The translations under genes were made by a program, and so were the position numbers. This document shows, one piece after another, positions 43,654-53,527 of a DNA stretch of 64,000 nt; the first letter of the stretch is position 1, and each line of letters begins with the position of its first letter. The notes beneath the pieces were generated by a model, which searched no databases, was not told where the DNA came from, and saw only the letters and a program-made list of their open reading frames with translations. The DNA lies in contig NC_092350.1 in assembly GCF_963676685.1 (NCBI RefSeq), positions 5,755,486-5,819,485 on the forward strand, in the 5' to 3' direction. This DNA is from Mytilus edulis (Eukaryota; Mollusca; Bivalvia; Mytilida; Mytilidae).

Positions 43654-44396
43654 TATTTTTCAGCGTTTCGCAGTATAGCGGAAAAATACTGTCTTAAAGT
43701 TTCTATAATATTTTGTATGGGTCAATGATGTATGATTTGATAGGTCAGTTGACATAATGTTTTGTTCATCTTCGTTAGCCAAGGGTAACGATTCACTCCT
43801 GCTCTCTTCACCCTTGGCAGATTGAGATAATATTTTGGAGACACAAGGTAAGGATTTTTATTGGTTGCAGTAGAAACTCGCTGCATCCAATCAAAAAGGT
43901 CCTATAACATGATCACGTGTAAATGTAGAAAGTGTTTGTAAACAATTGCCACGTGTTTATTGTGCAACAAGTTTTTACATCACTAAACATACGACTATAT
44001 TTAGTGGCAACTGGAATGTTTTTAATCAACTAATAGAAGTTCCTGTGTATGTTTCATGCACAAATGCATGAATGTTGACGTATATTTTCGTTTCCGGCTT
44101 TACCAAGTGGGTAGAATCTAGACGCTACCGTGTTTTTATCTCCAAATTGAAGAGTTCAAGTGCTACCATTGGTCAAGAATAATGTATTCGGAATGGGCGT
44201 GACTTTAATCTTACGATCGATGGCGTAACATTGATATCACAAATGTTGCCTCAACCTGCCAAGGGTGAAGAGAGCGGGAGTGGATCGTAACCCTTGGCTA
44301 GCGAAGATGTGTTTTGTTATGCTTATTTGTTTTTCGCGGGTTCGTGAAAAAATTGTCTAGTTAGTCATTCTAGCCGTAGACATCGTACAGTTAAAA
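43654..44396 (+). repeat. Right direct repeat of the DIRS-order element, interrupted
   Basis: 43654-43766 and 44319-44396 together match 39223-39413. The interruption is the MITE at 43767-44309. Confidence 0.85.
43767..44309. mobile_element. Mutator-like MITE, 543 bp, TSD TGTTTTGTT
   Basis: TIRs of about 54 bases start catcttcgttagccaagggt; the right arm is the reverse complement with about four differences. The 9 bp duplication is at 43758-43766 and 44310-44318. Removing element plus one duplication restores the terminal repeat exactly. The body is non-coding. Confidence 0.92.
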
Positions 44397-45403
44397 CTTT
44401 CTTTTTGTATAGAAATTGCATATCCAACTGAGTTAGACATCACTCGACTTCTGTGATGTATACTAGCCGCCATTTTTTATTTCCCCATATAAAATGTATA
44501 GATGCTTCAATAAAGTTCAATTTTCTCATAAACCTGACCCGTTTTCTAAATTTTGCAAATCAATCCTTGATATTCAAACATATTTCTATCAATTTTGGTT
44601 CTTTACAGTTTAATTTTTTATTAAAGTCAGTCATTTTAGAGTTGTAAAACATGCACTTTTTCTCGTCATTTCTCTGTTGACTCAATGCTAAATTACCGAT
44701 ACCCATGTCTACATGTACAACAAATAAAGACATTCCGTAAATAAAAAACAAACTTTGCAAATCGATTAATAAAATTAAGAATGGAAATGGGGAATGTGTC
44801 AAAGAGACAACAACCCGACCAAATAAAAAACAACAGCAGAGGGTCACCAACAGGTCTTCAATGTAGCGAGAAATTCCCGCACCCGGAGGCGTCCTTCAGC
44901 TGGCCCCTAAACAAATATATACTAGTCCAGTGATAATGAACGCCATACTAATTTCCAAATTGTACACAAGAAACTAAAATTAAAATAATACAAGACTAAC
45001 AAAGGCCAGAGGCTCCTGACTTGGGACAGACGCAAAAATGCGGCGGGGTTAAACATGTTTGTGAGATCTCAACCCTCCCCCTATACCTCTAACCAATGTA
45101 GAAAAGTAAACGCATAACAATACGCACATTAAAATTCAGTTCAAGAGAAGTCCGAGTCTGATGATGTAACCAAAGAAAATAAACAAAATGACAATAATAC
45201 ATAAATAACAACAGACTACTAGCAGTTAACTGACATGCCAGCTCCAGACTTCAATTAAACTGACTGAAAGATTATGATTTCATCATATGAACATCAGGCA
45301 CAATCCTTCCCGTTAGGAGTTTAGTATCATGCATACCATCATAACATATATGAGAAGAACATAACCCGTGTCATGCCAACAACTGTTTTTAGAATAAATG
45401 TGT

Positions 45404-47183
45404 TTAGTTCCGATGCAAAGACCCTATCAGTGACTCAATATTAACACCAAAATATGCAATCTTTAATGACTTGACAACAGTATCGTAATTATATCCCTTC
45501 TTAATAAGTCTATTCAAAGGTTTTGTAAGTTTCTGAGGTGAATACTGACACCTTTGTGCTTTATAAAGAATATTTCCATAAAAAATTGGATGTGAAATAC
45601 CTGAACGTATTAGAAGTCTGCATGTTGAGGTATATTTACGAATGATGTCTTTATACCGATGATAAAATTTAGTAAATGTTTTGACTAGTTTGTGATATCG
45701 AAAACCCTGGTGTAATAATTTTTCAGTAATACATAAATTTCTCTCTTTAAAATCTAAAACATTGTTACATACACGAGCGAATCGTACAAGTTGAGATATA
45801 TAAACACCGTAAGATGGCGACAAGGGAACGTCACCATTTAAAAACGGATAATTAACGATAGGAAATGAAAAATCATCCCTTTTATCATAAATTTTAGTAT
45901 TAAGCTTTCCATTAGTGATATAGATATCAAGATCGAGAAAAGGGCAGTGGTCATTGTTAGTACTAGCTTTATTTAAAGTAAGTTCAACAGGATAAATTTC
46001 ATTAATATACATACTGAAGTCGTCATTATTGAGAGCCAAAATATCATCCAAATATCTAAAAGTATTATTAAATTTGTTTATCAGATGTTGTTTCGATGGG
46101 TCTTTGCTGATTTTTGTCATAAATTGTAACTCATAACAATACAAAAACAGGTCCGCAATAAGTGGTGCACAGTTAGTCCCCATTGGAATTCCGACAATCT
46201 GACGATATACGGAATCCCAAAAGCGAACAAAAATGTTATCTAGTAAAAATTCAAGGGCATATATAGTATCAAAGCATGTCCAACTAACATAGTTTTTTTG
46301 TTTATTGCTACTAAAAAATGACCTAAAAGAGTTTGAACATATATATTCACATTCTGATTTTTTGAATGCCCATTTAATTAGGTGTGTGAATTTTTTCTTA
46401 ATGAGAATGTGAGGCAATGTGGTATACAGGGTAGAAAAATCAAAACTTTGAACAGATTCAAAATCACCAATATATGCATGCAATTTATCAAGTACTTCCA
46501 ACGAGTTCTTGACACTCCGAAAGTAATTTATTCCACTATTTTCGAAGGCCTTATTTGAACAATTTATTATCAGGTTTTTAATTGTACCAAGTGTGCTGGT
46601 AAGAAGAATAGACAATTTAGTAGTTGAACAATGGCTTGAAGACGAAATAAATCTATATTTGTAAGGGGTTTTGTGTAGCTTCGGAAGCCAATACATAGTT
46701 GGGACTTTCATTGTATTTGGCTCTGCGTGTAAAGCGGTGGCTAAAAGTTTATGTTTGTTACAGATTTCGTTTTCTGAAAATGGAGTCAGTTGGAATGTTG
46801 GTGAATTGGTGATTTCTTTTTTCAGAACCTCAATGTAAAATTTACGTCAAACAATAATAATATTATTAGCAGCTTTATCGGCCGGGACAAAAACAAATTC
46901 CTTGGCTAGTTCTTTTAGTTTATGTTTGATACGAGAAATAGGTTTATTGTGGTTATTGTTAATAGTAAAATGTTCTTTAAAATGTTGAATACGTATATCA
47001 ACTATCTTCATTACTGAATTAAAAAAAGAGTCCAAAGATTTTGTGTCAGCTTTTTCCCGTTTTATCCATTTCATACAGTAAGTATGGAGTGAGTCGTGGA
47101 TGATATTACGACACTCATTCCAATTAATAATAGACGGGGGACGATATGTAGGTCCTTTACTGAGGAATGATTTTAACTCTCGG
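45404..47183 (-). pseudogene. Reverse transcriptase ORF of copy B with a single in-frame TGA
   Basis: One frame is open from the MITE border (47192) to 45404 except for TGA at 46847-46849, exactly where copy A has TGA. Downstream of it all RT motifs are intact: KVPTMYWLPKLHK, FDFSTLYTTLP, GIPMGTNCAPL, FRYLDDIL, KIYDKRDDFSFP. The private TAA of copy A is Glu here. So the RT part could still be read as an open frame of at least 435 codons. No GIY-YIG domain is visible after the RT. Confidence 0.88.
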
Positions 47184-47192
47184 TCTTTAACG

Positions 47193-47905
47193 GGAGAGAT
47201 CCGTTTGCGCCAAAAATGCGTCCTTTTGCGCCACAACTTTTTTTCTCTAATGCTACGTTTGCGCCACCTGTTTTAAAATTACATGGTATCATTTGCGCCA
47301 AAAATAAAACATACGAATGTGCCAATTCGAAGAAAAATGACTTCCCTCCTCTCGCTTTATTTGGGCTTGGAACTAGCAGTTTACACGGCAAATTTTTCCT
47401 TTTCTGAAACATACTTTCTTCTTACTACTGCTGCATGGGTACTTCCAAATTTAATGTATGTAGTAGCTTGTAACTTCACTTTATTGTCAAAAAGACAAAG
47501 ATTGAAGGATGAAATGCAGAAAACAGATCATAATAATTCCCGTGGAATGCTTCTGCTCCATTACTGGTACGTCTTGCGGTAGATAGAGTTTCAGCCAATA
47601 ACAAAGCACTGTGTCATCAACATACATGTATGTGGCTAAAACATACTCAGCAATCTGTATAATGCATGTCAAGTCATTTCTCTCCAGATGTTCATCTTCA
47701 ATGCTGAAATATCTCCGAACATATGATATTTTTTAAGCCAAAAATAAGAATACACATTCATCATTAATATTTATGATAGAAATGTGTACAGGTAAACTGG
47801 CGCAAATGAGTTCCGAATATTGGCGCAATTGATACATTTGGAAAAAAACTTTTGGCGCAAATGATACCCCTGAAAAACAGTAATTGGCGCAAACAGACTG
47901 CTGCC
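47193..47905. mobile_element. Mutator-like MITE, 713 bp, TSD TCTTTAACG, with TTTGCGCC subterminal repeats
   Basis: The termini share gtttgcgccaa after a GG(c)AG start. The 9 bp duplication is at 47184-47192 and 47906-47914 and the uninterrupted site is seen in copy A. About four TTTGCGCC-type words lie within 110 bases of the left end and four inverted (GGCGCAAA/GGCGCAAT) within 90 bases of the right end, like a transposase-binding array. The centre has a protein-like minus-strand frame (about 47487-47745; YVLATYMYVDDTVLCYW) of unknown origin. Confidence 0.92.
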
Positions 47906-47989
47906 TCTTTAACGATGTTAAGATCTCCTGTTATAACATGGGAAATGGGTCCATAAATATATTCGGAATTACTGCAATTACATAGTATA

Positions 47990-49035
47990 TTGAAACATAT
48001 ATCTGGCGGGGAATACTACTTAAATTTAGGGCAAATTCGGTCAAACATCGATTTAAAAAAGGGAAATTTTCGGGATTTTTCAAAGTGGCGGGTGATGTTT
48101 ATGGAAATGTTGCATCAAATAAAGGATTTATATAGTAAGACTTTTCTAGATTATATTTAAATTTTCATTCAGAATCTCTGATATTTCTGTTGTTTTCTTT
48201 GGTGACATTTCGATATGATTGATTTCAAAATGCCTTGATAAAGAAAATATTATTTAAATGTGACACGGGAACATCTATTTTGACAGATTTTCAGTATTTA
48301 CTGTTACCGGAAAATATTTTAAAATAAAATTCATAATACATTTTTTCTCTTCTTTTTTTAAAGGTGTTTTTCCTGTTTTCTGTATATTTCATCTTTCTGT
48401 AGAAATATATTTATACATTCCTTATAGAACAAAAAAAATGTTTTCATCCGATGAGAAAAAAACCCAATGCCCAACAATTATTATAGATAAATATTCTATA
48501 CCTTTAAAATTCCATCCCTTTACAGAACAGGTGAACTCGGACTTGGGTTATAATGTTACGTAACAATATATTGTCAGGTAGACGTGCAAACCAAAAGCAA
48601 CCAGGTGACATTAAACATCCTGTCAGTGTGTATACATGTATTACCAGAGTTTAAATTTTGTGATATACAAAAGTTTTAATAAATGTACAAATAAATACCT
48701 TCTTTTAATTTCCCGTGTCAAATCAGAAGACGTATGTATCATAATAAACTTTAAGAACATATAAAAGATATTCAAATATTTATGTTTTCATAATTTTAAA
48801 GAAATATTATAATTCTAATTTAAATTCAATATAAATGGATTTTTTTTAAATTATTTTATAGGAAATTCAACGAGATTTTATTATTATTATTTTTAATTCA
48901 ATATTTTAAGCTAAATCCCTGCATTCAGTGAATCGGTATAAAGTTTAACTCGTGTAAACAAATGTTATTGTCTACATTAAAACAGAGACGTCGTATAATA
49001 CGATTGCTCTGATTTCAACAATATTGTATACCCTA
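47990..49035. other. Gene-free AT-rich stretch
   Basis: No exon, repeat family or terminal structure was recognised on either strand. Confidence 0.4.
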
Positions 49036-49043
49036 TAATATCT

Positions 49044-50084
49044 GGTAAACGGAAAAAAAGTCACAGGAAAAAAAGTCACAAAATTACTAGGAAAAAAAGT
49101 CACAGGAAAAAAAAGTCACAAGAAAAAAAGTCACGGGACAAAAAGTCACAATATTGTTGCTGTTTAACTCACATCTCTTTCATTTCATAAGAGATATAAA
49201 ACAAAAATAATTACAACAAGAATGTGTCCAAAGTACACGGATGCCCCACTCGCACTATAATTTTCCATGTTCATTGGACCGTGAAATTGGGTAAAAAGTC
49301 TAATGTGGCATTAAAATTAGAAAGATCATACCATAGGGAACATGTGTACTAAGTTTCAAGTTGATTGGACTTCAACATCATCAAAAACTACCTTGACCAA
49401 AAACTTTAACCTGAAACTAACACTTTCGTTTTCTATGTTCAGTGGACCGTGAAATTGGGGTCAAAAGTCTAATTTGGCTTTAAAATAAGAAAGATCATAT
49501 CAAAAGGAACATGTGTACTAAGTTTCAAGTTGATTGGACTTCAGCTTCATCAAAAACTACCTTGACCAAAAACTTTAACCTGAAGCGGGACAGACGGACG
49601 AACGAACGAACGGACAGACAGACATACGAACGAACGGACGCACATACCAGAAAACATAATGCCCCTCTACTATCGTAGATAACAAATCCTTGAAAACATG
49701 CATGTATCAATGGTACACCAGCATGTACACGTTTCATTTTAATGTTTTGCGATTTATATCTCAATTTCCAAAGCCAGTCGTATAAAATGAATTAAAAAAT
49801 GTCCATTTCCATACAAAATATTTATTGGGAATGTTTTCCAATATATTTATATATATATATGTCATGTATGTGCGACCATATGACCATTTCCATAAAAAAA
49901 AATATTTGGAAAGTTTCTCCTATTCAAACATGTATGTGCAGACCATATGACTATTTCATACAAAAATTATATTTTGTGACTTTTTTTCCTGTGACTTTTT
50001 TTCCTGTGACCTTTTTTCCTGTGACTTTTTTTCCATGACTTTTTTTCCGTGACTTTTTTTCCTGTGACTTTTTTTCCTACATTC
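49044..50084. mobile_element. Foldback element with aaaaaagtcacagg arms, TSD TAATATCT
   Basis: The left arm (49051-49150) is about six units of ggaaaaaaagtcaca; the right arm (49976-50078) is the same in inverse orientation. The duplication TAATATCT is at 49036-49043 and 50085-50092. The 8 bp duplication and repeated arms resemble the element at 17759-19180, but the arm sequence is unrelated. It carries a different repeat inside (49222-49690). Confidence 0.85.
49222..49690 (+). repeat. Dispersed repeat with internal duplication, inside the foldback element
   Basis: It runs from gaatgtgtccaaagtacacg to ctactatcgtagataac. A unit of about 175 bases (ttcattggaccgtgaaattg ... aactttaacctgaa) occurs twice in tandem, followed by cggacgaacgaacg-type simple repeats. 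Confidence 0.8.
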
Positions 50085-50284
50085 TAATATCTATCGACAG
50101 AGTTAGCGGTCCTGAATAGGACTCATATAGTTGGATATGGTCTTTTTATATAACCATGATAACTATGATCATGATGAAGTACGGCATCATTACCAAGAAA
50201 CGGTTCGTGCATTGCTCCGTGACACAGGTTTCTAAACTATATAAGTTGGGTTTTCCTGGGCGGCGAGTGGCCGTTTATGACGGG

Positions 50285-50640
50285 TATTCATAATATGATA
50301 TTTAACATTTGGAATGTTCTTAGGAGTAAATAAATATTTATTACTATTGTTGCCAGAAGTATATTGACATGAATATTAATAATGTGGTCATTTTTATAAA
50401 TTTCCTGTTTACAAAACACTACGGATTTTCTTATCCCAGTCATAGGTAACCTAAGCCGTATTTGACACAACTTTTTTTGAATTTTGGATCCTCAATGCTC
50501 TTCAACTTTGTACTTGTTTCGCTTTATAAATATTTTGATATGAGCGTCACTGATGAGTTTTATGTAGACGAAACGCGCGTCTGGCGTACTAAATTATAAT
50601 CCTGGTACTTTTGATAACTATTTACACCACTGGGTCGATG
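50285..50640 (+). repeat. SINE-like family K, well-preserved copy
   Basis: Blocks in order: gaatattaataatgtggtca, aagccgtatttgacacaact, tcaatgctcttcaactttgt, gtcactgatgagttttatgt, gcgtctggcgtactaaatta, ccactgggtcgatgccactg. It is the longest plus-strand copy here. Confidence 0.85.
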
Positions 50641-50644
50641 CCAC

Positions 50645-52350
50645 TGCAAGACCAAGATTTTCCTATATAATCGAATTAAAAGAACTCCGGGGAAAATGAC
50701 ATTAGCTTTTTACCTGTTCTTGTGTGATTTTTATTATACCAAACGTAAACTTTCATTGATTGGTCTGTAATTAATCAGTGATTAACCAGTGGAAAAACCG
50801 ACGATCGAGAACAAAAGCAAAGTCACTCTTCTTTTGAAAAAAGTCGAATGATCAAAAGTTATTTCTAAACACAATTCGCACATTTCAAAGAAACAGTTTG
50901 TAACTGCGGTATTAGAAATATACATGAGAATACACGATGCTTATAAAGATAATTGCATATGAAGCTTGTGAAATTGAAATTTAAAATGGGTTAATCTTTT
51001 CTTCATATTTAAAGATCGTTCATGTCTAATTTATAAAAGATCGTTCATGTCACTAATTTTTAGAGTATTCCATCTTCACAGTTCTTAACTTGTTACAATT
51101 TCCCTACATGATATACATATTTTTCACATAAATGTTTTAAAGTACATCAATCTGCTTTTGTCACGTGAACTTTCAATATAAAGATATTGTCATTTTGTGA
51201 ATATAACAATGTAAAAGTTGTGTCTGTACAGTCTAAAAAAAGATAAATATGTGCGTAGAGTATGTTATCCGTTAATAGAATATAGAATTTTAATTAAACC
51301 TTCTTTTTTTTTTTTAACGAAAATGACGTCTTAATTTCTGTATTTGCAGTCTTTTCGGTCTGTTCTTTTTCAATGTTAACCATGGGATAAGATCCGTTTC
51401 GATTCGCTCAGTAACTTAATTTCAAAAGTTTTAATCTTTGTTGCACACCAAATGATTACTTTGAATTTTTTCTGCACTTCTCTAATCCAGCTGCATACAT
51501 ATTCGCGTAATTGACAAGTTCCGGGGAGCTAAACAGTCGGTACAAAAATAAATGGAATCTGTTCCTCCAGTAATTTACTTATGTTGCGACATTTTAAACT
51601 TTTTTTTACTCATTTTGAAGTTTTCACAGGAGAGGAACTATTTTTCCAAAATATATTTCTTACTGTATTTTCAACAAAAGCTAATCCACGGTAGGTATAC
51701 TGTCAATTCAGGATTGTGGTGTTTTTAGTAAATCGTTCCACTTTTTTCGAGTGTAGATCTTTTTTTTTCGAATGATAAAACATGCGATAAGGTAATTTAA
51801 CTGCTATTTCGTAATAAAAGTAATATTTTTTTACACGACTAGCCATCTTATCGTGAATACTTTTCATGTTTAGATCATCAAAAAGGCACAATTTTCTTGT
51901 TTTAACCCCAACATTCAGTGTTTAATATTGTCCGGGTATTTTCGAGTGCAACAGTGAAAAGTAAAAAAAGGTATTCTTGACTTTAAAAAAAACAACCTTT
52001 TTTTTCAAGTTTATAACAGTTATTTAGTGAAGGACAATATCATATATTCCCAATAGTCACCAAAATATATTACAACGTAGATCAAAATGAACCTTTTTCA
52101 ATTAAATGCAAAAAAAAACATCGTGTGGGGGATTCATAATCTTTTCAACTTTACGTCATGCTACTTTTGCTTTTACAGTTAATAAAATGTTTTGTGGTGA
52201 ACCCCGGAGTTTAAAAAAAGGAGTAAGAAACCTACTGGACGGCCGTGAAGAATCCAGAAAAAATACTATTTAAAACAAATATTACTAAAAAAAAGGCCTA
52301 CATCACGAATATATACTGTACATGTAATTAATAAGATGAGAAAAACAAAA
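50645..52350. other. Gene-free AT-rich stretch
   Basis: Only short frames such as 51703-51891 occur, without motif or splice support. No repeat family already described was recognised. Confidence 0.4.
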
Positions 52351-52354
52351 ATAT

Positions 52355-52860
52355 ACAAGTTCAAAGTTAAAGAGCATTGAGGGTCCAAATTTCCAAACAG
52401 TTGTGCCAAATACGGCTAATGTAATCTATGAATGGAATAATGAAATCCTTAGTTTTTTTTCGAAAAATTCAAACTTTTGTAAACAGGAAATTTGTAAAAA
52501 AAAGACCACATTATTAGTTTTCATGTCAACACCGAAATGTTGACTACTGGGCTGGTGATACCCTCGGGGGCGAAACATCTACCAGCAGTGGCATCAACCC
52601 AGTGGTGTAAATAGTTATCAAAGGTACCAGGATGATAATTTAGTACGCCAGACGCGCGTTTCGTCTACATAAGACGCATCAGTGACGCTCGTATCAAAAT
52701 GTTTATAAAGCGAACCAAGTTCAAAGTTGAAGAGCATTGAGGGTCCAAAATTCCCAAACAGTTGTGTCAAATACGGCTAAGGTTATCTGTGCCTGGGATA
52801 AGAAAATGCTTAGTTTTTCGAAAATTTTAAGTTTTGAACACACCCGCGACCAAATTATAA
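52355..52860 (-). repeat. SINE-like family K, tandem one-and-a-half copy
   Basis: The block agagcattgagggtccaaa occurs twice (about 52370 and 52730), separated by a full unit with gtatcaaaatgtttataaag and gacgcgcgtttcgtctacat. This is a head-to-tail arrangement on the minus strand. Confidence 0.85.
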
Positions 52861-52914
52861 GCCTAGTATATTTGATGAGTTTATACAATAAATCGCAATT
52901 ATAAAACTATATAT

Positions 52915-53140
52915 AAAAAAGAAGATATGGTATGATTGCCAATGAGACAACTCACCACAAAAGACTGAATGACACAGAAATTAACAACTATAGGTCACCG
53001 TACGACTTTCAACAATGAACAAAGCCCATAACGCATATACTAAGCTATATAAGGCACTGAAATGACCATGTAAAACAATTCAAACGAGAAAACTAACGGC
53101 TTAATCTATGTACAAACAATGAACGAAACACAGTTCAATG
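52915..53140 (-). repeat. Dispersed repeat family M, well-preserved copy
   Basis: It begins tatggtatgattgccaatga and contains ggtcaccgtacgactttcaa and attcaaacgagaaaactaac. It lies just upstream of the EGF-type gene. Confidence 0.85.
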
Positions 53141-53453
53141 ACATTCAAAGTGTTGTTGCTATTATTTTTATTTCCATCATTATTATTATTAGAAGAATTA
53201 AAAACTACAGATCTTGTACGTTAAATTGTTAAATTTTCTTTTTCCTTTTGAAAATGTTATAAATAAGTATGCACCATCCACTTTGCATATTTTGTGTGAT
53301 TGAACTCTACCAACTTTAGTATATGTACTTTACGTATGCTAAAACCGTCTCATTTTTAATAGTTCTCTGAATACGAACAATCTGATAGGTTGATAAGGAA
53401 AACAAATTATCGGGGTTTAAGAAATAGTTTTCACTTTTATTGGAATAGAAAGG

Positions 53454-53527
53454 ATGAAGAAAATTATACTGACTTTGTTTTTCCTAAGTCTGTTTTATCG
53501 ATGCTATTGCCAGCTACAAGCAAGTGG
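53454..53527 (+). CDS. EGF-type gene exon 1 (signal peptide)
   Basis: The first ATG is followed by a strongly hydrophobic leader ending near CYCQLQASG. Donor gtaagg, phase 2. The first intron is about 4.5 kb and full of repeats. Confidence 0.8.

Larger units (their letters stand above)
39223..44396 (+). mobile_element. Tyrosine-recombinase (DIRS-order) retroelement with direct terminal repeats, decayed
   Basis: Order: left repeat (39223-39413), gag-like frame, RT, RNase H, tyrosine recombinase, right repeat (43654-44396, split by a MITE). Recognised protein blocks are NPLTVARNKE, YLDDGIGVAS, WVPRDKNVKADQISK and AKDGYV. Direct repeats at both ends are closer to the PAT/Ngaro arrangement than to classic inverted DIRS1 ends. 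Many stops and frameshifts are present. Unlike LTR elements it has no protease or DDE integrase in view. Confidence 0.88.
44775..47985 (-). mobile_element. Penelope-like retroelement, copy B, 5' truncated
   Basis: It is nearly identical to copy A from about A base 604 to 3095. The 3' end is marked by the reverse of cattccccatttccattc at about 44780. It is interrupted by a 713 bp MITE at 47193-47905. The 5' limit is uncertain: close similarity to A stops at about 47980, after gcaattacat. 44400-44774 to the left holds no gene. Confidence 0.87.

Noticed and set aside
47173..47412. 79-codon frame across the junction of RT copy B and the MITE
   Set aside because: It joins two unrelated sequences across an insertion border, so it is an artefact.
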